From Chloroflexota bacterium (lineage in GTDB: Bacteria > Chloroflexota > Anaerolineae > Anaerolineales > Anaerolineaceae), in the NCBI GenBank assembly GCA_029265085.1, contig JAJUJY010000228.1, forward strand, positions 1 through 5,772: 5,772 bases of DNA, read 5' to 3'. Shown one piece after another: positions 1 to 5,735 of the stretch. The notes beneath the pieces were generated by a model. That model had not been told where the DNA came from and made no database searches. It was given only the letters and a program-made list of their open reading frames with translations. Each line of letters opens with the position of its first letter. The first letter of the stretch is position 1. The position numbers and the translations under genes are program-made.

Positions 1-181
1 ATTCAACGTAGGTTTGGTTAATTTCTTCCAATGTGTTTTGGTTCCGTCCAATAATAATCGAAGGTTCATTTATGTAAAACAGCAGGATATCATCGTTTGT
101 TTCCAGATTGCGCAGCAAATGTTCTTCTATAGCTAGATTGATATATGGTTTTGTTTGGTTCGCGTTATCTACAAAGATCAT
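1..181 (-). CDS. lplA: Lipoate-protein ligase A, N-terminal part (cut by window edge)
   Basis: The reading frame begins at ATG (181-179) and stays open for 60 codons to the window edge, so only the N-terminus is visible. The protein begins MIFVDNANQTKPYINLAIEE and contains LLFYINEPSIIIGRNQN at residues 33-49. This is the characteristic start of the lipoate/biotin ligase fold: the NLAxEE helix, then the strand and GRNQN loop that helps form the lipoyl-adenylate pocket. Family members activate free lipoate with ATP and attach it to lysines of the E2 and GcvH lipoyl domains, in the cytoplasm. A good ribosome site, GGAG (complement of 189-192), lies 7 bases before the ATG. The gene follows pgm on the same strand after a 150-base gap that shows no convincing terminator, so cotranscription cannot be excluded. 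Whether it is a true ligase or an octanoyl/lipoyl transferase cannot be settled from this fragment. Confidence 0.85.
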   Translation of the reverse strand, partial: MIFVDNANQTKPYINLAIEEHLLRNLETNDDILLFYINEPSIIIGRNQNTLEEINQTYVE

Positions 182-331
182 GCTCAGTCTCCGGTAACAA
201 AATAAAGTAGTAGAAAATAAAAATACAGCCAATCATTTTTATCATAACCGGCTTATTAAAACAAACTGGGTTGCAAATATTTCAATTCAAACAACCGATC
301 GCGCTCAGAAAATCAAAGGTGATCAATCTCG

Positions 332-1984
332 TTAAATTCCGGCGGCTTGGAATGCATCTGAAACGATGTTTTGTGCTTCATGTTGAATTTGATGAAGATG
401 GTCTTCACTAATGAAGCTTTCGGCATATATTTTGTATATATTTTCTGTTCCAGAAGGCCGGGCAGCAAACCAACCATTATTTGTAACCACCTTCAGACCT
501 CCAACGGGCGCATTATTCCCTGGCGCATGGGTCAATTTGTCCAGGATTGACTCGCCAGCTAAACTAGAAGCATGCACTAAGCCGGCATTCAGATTGGCAA
601 GTACTTTTCGTTGCGACGCACTTGCGGGTGCATCCATGCGTTGATAGAACGATTTACCGAAGCGTTTTTCTAGCGAAGCATAATGTTCCCCGGGATCAGC
701 ATCCGTTACCGCAAGAATTTCAGCAGCTAATAAATTCAACAGAATACCATCTTTATCAGTTGTCCAAACGGTGCCGTCCAACCGTAGGAATGATGCGCCG
801 GCACTTTCTTCACCGCCAAAACCAAATTCACCGGTAAGTAAACCGTCAACAAACCACTTGAAGCCAACTGGAACTTCGCATAGCTTTCTATTGATATCTT
901 TTGCCACTCTGTCAATCATTGAGCTTGAGACCAATGTTTTCCCAATGGCTGTGTCAGCCTTCCAATCGGGACGATTTTGGAAAAGGTAATAAATTGCTGT
1001 TGAAAGGTAATGATTGGGGTTCATCAAACCAGCGCTTCGTGTGACAATCCCATGCCGGTCAACATCTGGATCGTTGCCAAAAGCAATATCAAATTGATCT
1101 TTGTATTGAATTAGATTTGCCATGGCATACGGGGAAGAACAATCCATTCGAATTTTTCCGTCATGGTCAAGAGTCATGAAGGAGAAGGTTGGATCTACAG
1201 CACGATTAACCACTTCAATATTTAAACCGTATAATTCAGCAATTTGATCCCAATAATTGACAGCCGCTCCGCCCAACGGATCGACCCCGATTTTGATTTT
1301 TGCATTTGCTATTTGCTCAATTTGAATTACCTTCTTAAGGTCTTGAATATATGCTGTTGCGAAATTAACAGTGTGAACATTGGAAGCTTTTAGAGCTTTT
1401 TCAATTGGGAACCGCTTTACTGATTGAAGGTTGTTGGCAAGGATTTGGTTGGCCAGATCCTGAATAATTTGGGTTGTTTCTGTATCAGCTGGTCCTCCGG
1501 AAGGCGGATTGTACTTGTACCCACCATCTGCCGGGGGATTGTGCGAAGGTGTTATTACCACGCCGTCGGCAAAGCCGCCTTTTCGCCCGAGGTTGTAGGT
1601 CAAAATTGCGTGCGAAATTACTGGCGTTGGTGTAAAGTCTTGATTTTCTTGAATATACACTTCCACCTGGTTGGCTGCAAAAACTTCAATTGCTGTCAGG
1701 TGCGCAGGATCGGATAAGGCGTGTGTATCTTTGCCAAGGAATAACGGCCCAGTGTAGCCTTGCGTTTTTCTGTAATCACATATTGCCTGGCTGACGGCCA
1801 ATATATGATATTCATTAAATGTAGCTTTTGTTGATGTGCCGCGATGACCTGAAGTTCCAAAAGCAACCCGGTGATCAGGATTGGCCGGATCTGGTTTTAT
1901 TGAATAATAGGCTGCAAGAAGTTCTTCGATGTTGGTTAATACATCATGTGGAGCTGGTTTTCCTGCTAAAGGATGAGTAGCCAT
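332..1984 (-). CDS. pgm: Phosphoglucomutase (alpha-D-glucose phosphate-specific)
   Basis: This cytoplasmic enzyme interconverts glucose-1-phosphate and glucose-6-phosphate, linking glycolysis to glycogen, UDP-glucose and cell-envelope sugar synthesis. The 550-residue protein is close in length to E. coli Pgm (about 546) and carries all four family signatures in order. The N-terminal FGTSGHRG is at 42-49. The phosphoserine loop TPSHNP is at 145-150, with Ser147 the phosphorylated catalytic serine. The metal-binding loop DPDVDR is at 305-310 (Asp305, Asp307, Asp309 bind Mg). The sugar-specificity loop GEESAGAS is at 391-398, and the phosphate-binding RPSGTE is at 509-514. The E. coli-type layout, with FGTSGHRG well inside the N-terminus, argues for the glucose-specific form and against the PMM/PGM bifunctional or GlmM families. 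The ATG is set by a strong ribosome site GGAGG (complement of 1990-1994) five bases upstream. Nothing suggests damage, and no glycogen genes lie next to it. Confidence 0.96.
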   Translation of the reverse strand: MATHPLAGKPAPHDVLTNIEELLAAYYSIKPDPANPDHRVAFGTSGHRGTSTKATFNEYHILAVSQAICDYRKTQGYTGPLFLGKDTHALSDPAHLTAIEVFAANQVEVYIQENQDFTPTPVISHAILTYNLGRKGGFADGVVITPSHNPPADGGYKYNPPSGGPADTETTQIIQDLANQILANNLQSVKRFPIEKALKASNVHTVNFATAYIQDLKKVIQIEQIANAKIKIGVDPLGGAAVNYWDQIAELYGLNIEVVNRAVDPTFSFMTLDHDGKIRMDCSSPYAMANLIQYKDQFDIAFGNDPDVDRHGIVTRSAGLMNPNHYLSTAIYYLFQNRPDWKADTAIGKTLVSSSMIDRVAKDINRKLCEVPVGFKWFVDGLLTGEFGFGGEESAGASFLRLDGTVWTTDKDGILLNLLAAEILAVTDADPGEHYASLEKRFGKSFYQRMDAPASASQRKVLANLNAGLVHASSLAGESILDKLTHAPGNNAPVGGLKVVTNNGWFAARPSGTENIYKIYAESFISEDHLHQIQHEAQNIVSDAFQAAGI

Positions 1985-2006
1985 ATTATCCTCCCAGACT
2001 GATGAA

Positions 2007-2012
2007 ATTATA
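2007..2012 (-). promoter_or_regulatory. Possible -10 box of pgm
   Basis: Read on the minus strand this is a perfect TATAAT. It would place transcription start near 2000, giving a leader of about 15 bases that contains the GGAGG ribosome site. No good -35 hexamer is seen 16-18 bases upstream, and the region is AT-rich, so the match could be chance. Confidence 0.3.
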
Positions 2013-2119
2013 ATCGTTGGATGATATTACTTATTTTATCCATTTATTGTATGAATCGTTTGGCAAATATTTATACTTTTCCAAATCATCGTTGATAGCG
2101 TTATAAGAAGGTAAAAATA

Positions 2120-2986
2120 TCAACAAGCTTCTTCGGCATAGCCGCACAGGGCAATTGCTCTTGGACCCGTGTGTGCGCCTAGAATAGGGGAAGTGTACGA
2201 AATAAATAAATCTACCGGATTAAATTCTTGTCGGACACGTTCTGCCAAGGCTTCGGCTTCTTCTAAAGCTCCATTATGCAAAATTGTAATATGCAAGGGC
2301 AAATCTGTCTGGACGTGATTGAAGAATTCTTTAAATAAACCCTCAATTGCACGGACTCTAGACCGAGCAGGTATTGACGCACCCACCTGACCGGTTTCGT
2401 GATTAACATAAATTAATGGTTTTATGTTGAGAAGCGAGCCAATAAATTTGGCTGCGCCACCCATCCGGCCTCCACGCACTAAAAATTCCAGCGTATCCAG
2501 GGAAATGTAGTACGCCATATTTTTCCTTGCTTTTTCGACAATTTCTAAGATTTTCTCAACGGGTTTGCCGGCTTCTAAAGCACGTGCTGCGGCGATAACC
2601 TGCCACCCCAATCCCATTGAATTGGTTTTGGAATCCACAAAATGAATCGGAGTTGAAATATTCTCTGCGGCCTGTTTTGCAGATTGAATTGTTCCGCTCA
2701 TTGCGCTGCTTAACGTGAAAGTAATGATTTCATTTGCCCCGTTTTCAATTGCGGCTTGATATGCCTGTTGAAATAATTGCGGAGAAGGTTGTGAGGTTGT
2801 CGGGTGATAGGGGGTCTGTGGTAGTTGTTGGTAGAATTCTTCTGGGGAAATATCAACCCCGTCGATTAATTGTCTGTCGCCCCAGATAATGGTTAATGGC
2901 ACCACCTGAATGTTGTATTGCTCTCTCCATTGACTGGGAATATCACAAGTGCTGTCTGTAATTAGAGCAATTTTGTTTGTTTGCAT
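2120..2986 (-). CDS. DegV family (FakB-like) fatty-acid-binding protein
   Basis: DegV proteins bind a fatty acid in a buried pocket. The studied members (FakB) present it to the kinase FakA, which makes acyl-phosphate for phospholipid synthesis. The 288-residue protein shows the family motifs in order: ITDSTCDIP at 9-17, TSQPSP at 64-69, LSSAMSGTIQSA at 92-103, VDSKTNSMGLG at 117-127, LEFLVRGGRMG at 166-176, and GAHTGP at 270-275, where the histidine is the one that usually contacts the lipid head group. The C-terminal motif reads GPRA where GPGA is more usual. The frame is open from a TTG at 3004, but that TTG overlaps the purine-rich GGAGAG (complement of 2997-3002) that would serve as ribosome site for the ATG at 2986. 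The ATG was therefore chosen, although the spacing is long (about 10-12). No FakA partner lies in the window, so the FakB role is inferred from family. Confidence 0.9.
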   Translation of the reverse strand: MQTNKIALITDSTCDIPSQWREQYNIQVVPLTIIWGDRQLIDGVDISPEEFYQQLPQTPYHPTTSQPSPQLFQQAYQAAIENGANEIITFTLSSAMSGTIQSAKQAAENISTPIHFVDSKTNSMGLGWQVIAAARALEAGKPVEKILEIVEKARKNMAYYISLDTLEFLVRGGRMGGAAKFIGSLLNIKPLIYVNHETGQVGASIPARSRVRAIEGLFKEFFNHVQTDLPLHITILHNGALEEAEALAERVRQEFNPVDLFISYTSPILGAHTGPRAIALCGYAEEAC

Positions 2987-3072
2987 TTTTTTCTTACTCT
3001 CCAATAAGGCTCAAATTGAGAAAATTTCGAAATATCAGGTAGTTTATCAAAGGTAATGCATTCTTGGGAGGG

Positions 3073-3086
3073 ATTATGGTCATAAT
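3073..3086. repeat. Short perfect dyad ATTATG-gt-CATAAT
   Basis: Six-base arms separated by two bases form a perfect inverted repeat about 87 bases upstream of the degV start codon, between that gene and the stem-loop behind the 4Fe-4S gene. It has the size of a dimeric regulator site, but the composition is AT-rich and nothing links it to a known regulator. Confidence 0.3.
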
Positions 3087-3092
3087 TTCTGT

Positions 3093-3133
3093 CACAACCC
3101 GGTCATAGGAAAAACTCCCTATGCCGGGTTGTG
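3093..3133 (-). terminator. Strong stem-loop after the 4Fe-4S gene, probable terminator
   Basis: On the plus strand CACAACCCGG (3093-3102) pairs perfectly with CCGGGTTGTG (3124-3133), and inside it CATAGG (3104-3109) pairs with CCTATG (3118-3123). The result is a 16-pair stem with one bulged T at 3103 and an 8-base loop. It begins 23 bases after the stop codon of the minus-strand 4Fe-4S gene and before degV, the expected place for a terminator. No T-run follows the stem on either strand, so it is not a textbook factor-independent terminator. It may instead stabilise the 3' end of the message or act with other factors. Confidence 0.55.
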
Positions 3134-3156
3134 CAAAAGTGGTGTTGTGCTAAATT

Positions 3157-3864
3157 TCAGGTAATTATTTGTCCATCAATGGAAATGATGATCTCGTTGT
3201 AAGGAACAATCGTGCCACTATTGAGCATTGCCTTTTTTACAGCGCTAACAATCCCGGAGCAGCATGGCACTTCCATCCGGACGACAGTTATGCTTTTGAT
3301 ATTGTTAAATTGTAAGATCTCTGAAAATTTTTCCATGTAATATTGGTTGTCGTCTAATTTTGGACAACCAATTAATGTAACCTTGCCCCGAATAAAATCT
3401 TGATGGAAATTCCCATAAGCAAAAGCGGTGCAATCAGCCGCAATTAATATGTGCGCGCCGTCTAGATAGGGGGCGCGGATGTTTACTAATTTTATTTGAA
3501 CTGGCCACTGCTTTAATTCTGAATGTTGGACCATTGTTTGTTTGAGATTAAGAATTGGCTTCGAATCGATCACTGGTTCAATTATTCGAGATTGAGTGCC
3601 AGGACATGCGCAACCTGCTGAAGATTGCACGGCAATTCTTTGATTAACCAGGTCTTCATCATAGGCTAATGCTTCCCTATCGATCAGGGCGATTGCGTTT
3701 TCTGGGCATTGGGGCAAACAGTTGCCTAAACCATCGCAATATGCATCATTGATCAAATTAGCTTTCCCGTTAATCATTTGGATAGCACCTTCATGGCAGG
3801 CCTCTGCGCATAAACCGCAGCCGTTGCATTTTTCTTGATCGATTTCGATAATTTTTCTAATCAC
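3157..3864 (-). CDS. 4Fe-4S ferredoxin-domain protein, Hcp-associated type
   Basis: This is a 235-residue cytoplasmic iron-sulfur protein. The N-terminal domain (about 1-63) is ferredoxin-like. The first site, CNGCGLCAEAC (Cys13, 16, 19, 23), is complete. The second, CDGLGNCLPQC (Cys43, 49, 53), has Leu46 where the second cysteine of the CxxCxxCxxxC pattern would stand. The C-terminal domain (about 110-225) is a separate, cysteine-containing region with AADC near 142-145, IGCPKLDD at 165-172 and VVRMEVPCCSG at 194-204. I recall proteins with this layout, found beside hybrid-cluster protein genes and Fnr-type regulators in anaerobes, but their reaction is not established; electron transfer in nitrosative stress defence is an inference. 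The open frame extends to a TTG at 3912. GTG 3864 is preferred because the protein then begins MIRKIIEIDQEKC as relatives do and has AGGATGG upstream; the ATG at 3876 is the alternative. The TTG lies upstream of the predicted transcription start. Confidence 0.85.
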   Translation of the reverse strand: MIRKIIEIDQEKCNGCGLCAEACHEGAIQMINGKANLINDAYCDGLGNCLPQCPENAIALIDREALAYDEDLVNQRIAVQSSAGCACPGTQSRIIEPVIDSKPILNLKQTMVQHSELKQWPVQIKLVNIRAPYLDGAHILIAADCTAFAYGNFHQDFIRGKVTLIGCPKLDDNQYYMEKFSEILQFNNIKSITVVRMEVPCCSGIVSAVKKAMLNSGTIVPYNEIIISIDGQIIT

Positions 3865-3900
3865 GGTAATAACCATCCTATATATCCAGATAATAACTAC

Positions 3901-3906
3901 ATTGTA
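3901..3906 (-). promoter_or_regulatory. Predicted -10 box of the 4Fe-4S gene
   Basis: On the minus strand this reads TACAAT, five of six matches to TATAAT. It predicts a transcription start near 3894 and a leader of about 30 bases to the GTG at 3864. There is no good -35 hexamer (CTTTAT at 3924-3929), as expected for a promoter that needs an activator. The dyad at 3929-3942 is centred 41.5 bases upstream of the predicted start. Confidence 0.5.
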
Positions 3907-3928
3907 GTGCAAAACGTGAGATAATAAA

Positions 3929-3942
3929 GTAACAAATGTTAC
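3929..3942. promoter_or_regulatory. Crp/Fnr-type operator dyad between divergent genes
   Basis: GTAACA-aa-TGTTAC is a perfect inverted repeat with 6-base arms. It fits the form GTAAC-N4-GTTAC, close to Crp/Fnr-family sites; from memory, HcpR-type regulators of some Firmicutes were assigned such a motif. It also fits the GTA-N8-TAC form of NtcA. It lies between the 4Fe-4S gene and the Crp/Fnr gene, the natural target of the latter. Relative to the 4Fe-4S promoter it is at -41.5, an activator position. Relative to the regulator's own possible -10 (GATAAT, 3920-3925, start near 3932) it overlaps the start site, so binding should reduce the regulator's own transcription. Confidence 0.65.
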
Positions 3943-3963
3943 GACTTGAAACGGATATTCACC

Positions 3964-4656
3964 ATGAATAAGATCGAAATATTGCTATCCAACTCTTTAT
4001 TTGAAGGTGTATCTGAGGCCGAGTTCCTCGGATTGCAATCCAGGCTAGTTCTACGACCTTTGAGTTTCCAGCCCAGAGAAATTATTGCCTTTGAGGGGGA
4101 TCTGTGCGAGGTGATCGGGTTCTTATTAAATGGCAAGATATATATTCAAAAAAATGATTTTTTCGGAAATGGTGTGATTCTTGATCGTGTAGGACCAGGG
4201 GATAGTTTTGGTGAAGTTATTGCATTTTCGGATCACGGTTATTATCCTGCGTCTGTTGTGAACGGCGATCAGGTTTCTGTGATCGTATTCATTACGAAGA
4301 AGGATTTCATGGATGTTTGTTTAGCATCGCCTACGGTGCTGCAGAATTTTATGAAGATTCTTTCCAACAAAATCCTCAAATTAAATCAAAAAATTGCACT
4401 GCTCTCTCTGCGAACAATCCGACAAAAGATTATCTTTACGATACTGGAAGAATCAAAAAAACAAAATACCGATCTGATCGAGCTGCCTTTTAATCGGCAA
4501 GAATGGGCAGAGCTGTTGAATATTCCACGTCCTTCGCTCTCACGTGAATTAGGATCATTACGTGATGAAGGAATGATTGAATTTTCTGGAAGATGTTTGG
4601 TTATATTGAATCGTGCTAGTTTAGAATCCGGTCAATTTTCACAATTTCAAAACTAA
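3964..4656 (+). CDS. Crp/Fnr family transcriptional regulator
   Basis: This is a 230-residue DNA-binding regulator with the normal Crp/Fnr layout. It has a cyclic-nucleotide-type beta-roll at about 10-115 (GDLCEVIGFLLNGKIYI at 45-61, GPGDSFGE at 77-84), a long dimerisation helix at about 120-150, and a C-terminal winged helix-turn-helix at about 150-217 with the recognition segment NRQEWAELLNIPRPSLSREL at 177-196. After FGE the Arg-Ser pair that holds cAMP in Crp is not present (the sequence is YYPASVV at 93-99), so cAMP is an unlikely ligand. Only Cys48, 119 and 211 occur, so the N-terminal cysteine cluster of E. coli Fnr is also absent. It may sense through heme, as reported for HcpR, or another ligand. 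The frame is open from TTG 3946, but ATG 3964 was chosen because the TTG start would leave only three bases to the operator dyad; ribosome sites are weak for both. The divergent 4Fe-4S gene is its likely target. Confidence 0.9.
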   Translation: MNKIEILLSNSLFEGVSEAEFLGLQSRLVLRPLSFQPREIIAFEGDLCEVIGFLLNGKIYIQKNDFFGNGVILDRVGPGDSFGEVIAFSDHGYYPASVVNGDQVSVIVFITKKDFMDVCLASPTVLQNFMKILSNKILKLNQKIALLSLRTIRQKIIFTILEESKKQNTDLIELPFNRQEWAELLNIPRPSLSRELGSLRDEGMIEFSGRCLVILNRASLESGQFSQFQN

Positions 4657-4690
4657 TTTTATTAATATTTAAAATCAAGCAGCAGCTTTA

Positions 4691-4713
4691 TGACATGTCA
4701 CAAAATTGTGTGA
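4691..4713. repeat. Overlapping dyads after the regulator gene
   Basis: TGACATGTCA (4691-4700) is a perfect 10-base palindrome. It overlaps TCACA-N6-TGTGA (4698-4713), an inverted repeat with the Crp half-sites turned outward. They lie in the 155-base gap between the regulator and terC, about 100 bases upstream of the terC start codon. The second could fold into a weak hairpin followed by TGATTTTAAT and so act as a poor terminator of the regulator gene, or the pair could be a regulator site for terC. The sequence does not decide between these. Confidence 0.3.
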
Positions 4714-4750
4714 TTTTAATAGTCAGCCGAGTGAATTTTGGCACTTTAAT

Positions 4751-4768
4751 CATCTGATTGATCAGATG
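4751..4768. promoter_or_regulatory. Operator-like dyad upstream of terC
   Basis: CATCTGAT-tg-ATCAGATG is a perfect inverted repeat with 8-base arms, ending 43 bases before the terC start codon. A possible -10 TATATT (4769-4774) follows directly and a weak -35 TTAATC (4746-4751) precedes it, so a bound protein would block this promoter. The dyad does not match Fur, MntR or canonical Fnr sites that I recognise, and the regulator is unknown. Confidence 0.45.
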
Positions 4769-4811
4769 TATATTGTTCTGGAACGCAATTCTTGATCATA
4801 AAGGATTATTT

Positions 4812-5711
4812 ATGGATTGGACCATCCCTGTCATTGTTTTGCAATTGATCTTTTTGGAAGGAATCTTGTCCATTGACAATGCGGCCGTTTTAGGTGCAAT
4901 GGTGACGCATTTGCCTGATGATAAACGAATAAACTGGCCAAAATCACTGCAAAAAATCGGAGATCGCTTGCACGGAGTTCTGGGGAACCAACGTACTGCT
5001 GCCCTGCGAGTTGGTTTATTAGGTGCCTATCTGGGCCGCGGCCTGATGTTATTGGTTGCCAGTCTGATTGTGCAAAACCCCTGGTTAAAAATCTTAGGAG
5101 CCTTGTATTTAGTGCGCCTTGCTTTTGACAACCTGGGCATGGCTGAACCTGGCGAGAACGATGCTCACACACATCCAATGGGCGAGGTCAAATCATTTTG
5201 GGCTGTTGTGTTGACGGTTGAAATGACTGATTTAATTTTCAGCCTGGACAATGTGGTTGCGGCAATCTCGCTATCAGATAAATTGTGGGTTGTCTTGCTT
5301 GGGGTCGCTATTGGTATTTTGTTTATGCGATTTGCAGCGGGTTGGTTTAGTTATGCAGTTGAAAGGGAGCCAGTACTTAAGACTGCAGCCTATATCCTGG
5401 TATTAAATATTGGAGTTGAATTGCTGGTGTCAGAGTTTACCGGGATTGAGGTCAATGATTGGCTTCGCTTTGGAATTTCCATTGGAACTATATTGATTTC
5501 TTTGGCATACGCACATTCAAAATTTTTGCAAAAATTCCGCCCGGTTCTTGTGTGGGTTGCGCAAGGGTTTGCAAATTTTAATGAAGTCATTGACTGGGCA
5601 TTGGTGCCGGTCTTTGGGCTTTTCGGTTTGATTTGGAAGGGGGTATTGCTGATGTTTACCCCACGTAGAAAGGCTTTGGTTCCAGTAGAAACTCCTCGCA
5701 AAGAAGAGTAA
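4812..5711 (+). CDS. TerC family integral membrane protein
   Basis: This is a 299-residue polytopic membrane protein of the TerC family. Members include tellurite-resistance TerC, E. coli Alx and the Bacillus MeeF/MeeY proteins, which export manganese or supply it to secreted enzymes. The two family signatures with acidic membrane residues are present: EGILSIDNAAVLG at 16-28 (Glu16, Asp22, Asn23) and EMTDLIFSLDNVVAA at 137-151 (Glu137, Asp140, Asp146, Asn147). Hydrophobic segments lie near 5-31, 66-86, 92-108, 128-152, 157-178, 190-207, 218-236 and 262-283. A loop with HTHPMGE at 119-125, between segments, could touch metal. The frame is open from TTG 4758, but ATG 4812 has a good ribosome site AAGGA (4801-4805) six bases upstream, and the TTG falls inside the dyad at 4751-4768. 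No other ter genes are nearby, so a tellurite-specific role is not supported; metal handling is the likelier role. Confidence 0.92.
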   Translation: MDWTIPVIVLQLIFLEGILSIDNAAVLGAMVTHLPDDKRINWPKSLQKIGDRLHGVLGNQRTAALRVGLLGAYLGRGLMLLVASLIVQNPWLKILGALYLVRLAFDNLGMAEPGENDAHTHPMGEVKSFWAVVLTVEMTDLIFSLDNVVAAISLSDKLWVVLLGVAIGILFMRFAAGWFSYAVEREPVLKTAAYILVLNIGVELLVSEFTGIEVNDWLRFGISIGTILISLAYAHSKFLQKFRPVLVWVAQGFANFNEVIDWALVPVFGLFGLIWKGVLLMFTPRRKALVPVETPRKEE

Positions 5712-5735
5712 CGACAAAACAGGGAGCGGAAATCT

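Noticed and set aside
182..331. Possible terminator or promoter between pgm and lplA
   Set aside because: There is no stable hairpin with a T-run. A TATGAT-like box exists on the minus strand, but no -35 lies at proper spacing.
411..1717. Plus-strand open frames opposite pgm
   Set aside because: They lie antisense to pgm, whose signatures are all intact, and their translations show no domain or plausible composition.
3024..3033. ATTTCGAAAT palindrome upstream of degV
   Set aside because: It is ten bases long and AT-rich, so chance is a sufficient explanation, and no promoter element is positioned around it.
3865..3912. N-terminal extension of the 4Fe-4S protein from a TTG codon
   Set aside because: The extra residues are unlike ferredoxin starts, the TTG lies upstream of the predicted transcription start, and relatives begin close to MxRKIIxID.
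4656..4675. ATTTTA...TAAAAT inverted repeat right after the regulator stop codon
   Set aside because: The arms contain only A and T, so the hairpin would be too weak to terminate, and such repeats are expected by chance in AT-rich DNA.
4758..4811. Upstream TTG start adding 18 residues to TerC
   Set aside because: The TTG falls inside the 18-base dyad and has no ribosome site, while ATG 4812 has AAGGA at ideal spacing and gives the usual TerC N-terminus.
4657..4811. yybP-ykoY type Mn riboswitch upstream of terC
   Set aside because: TerC-family genes often have one, but the 155-base gap shows neither its conserved G-rich core nor room for its paired arms.
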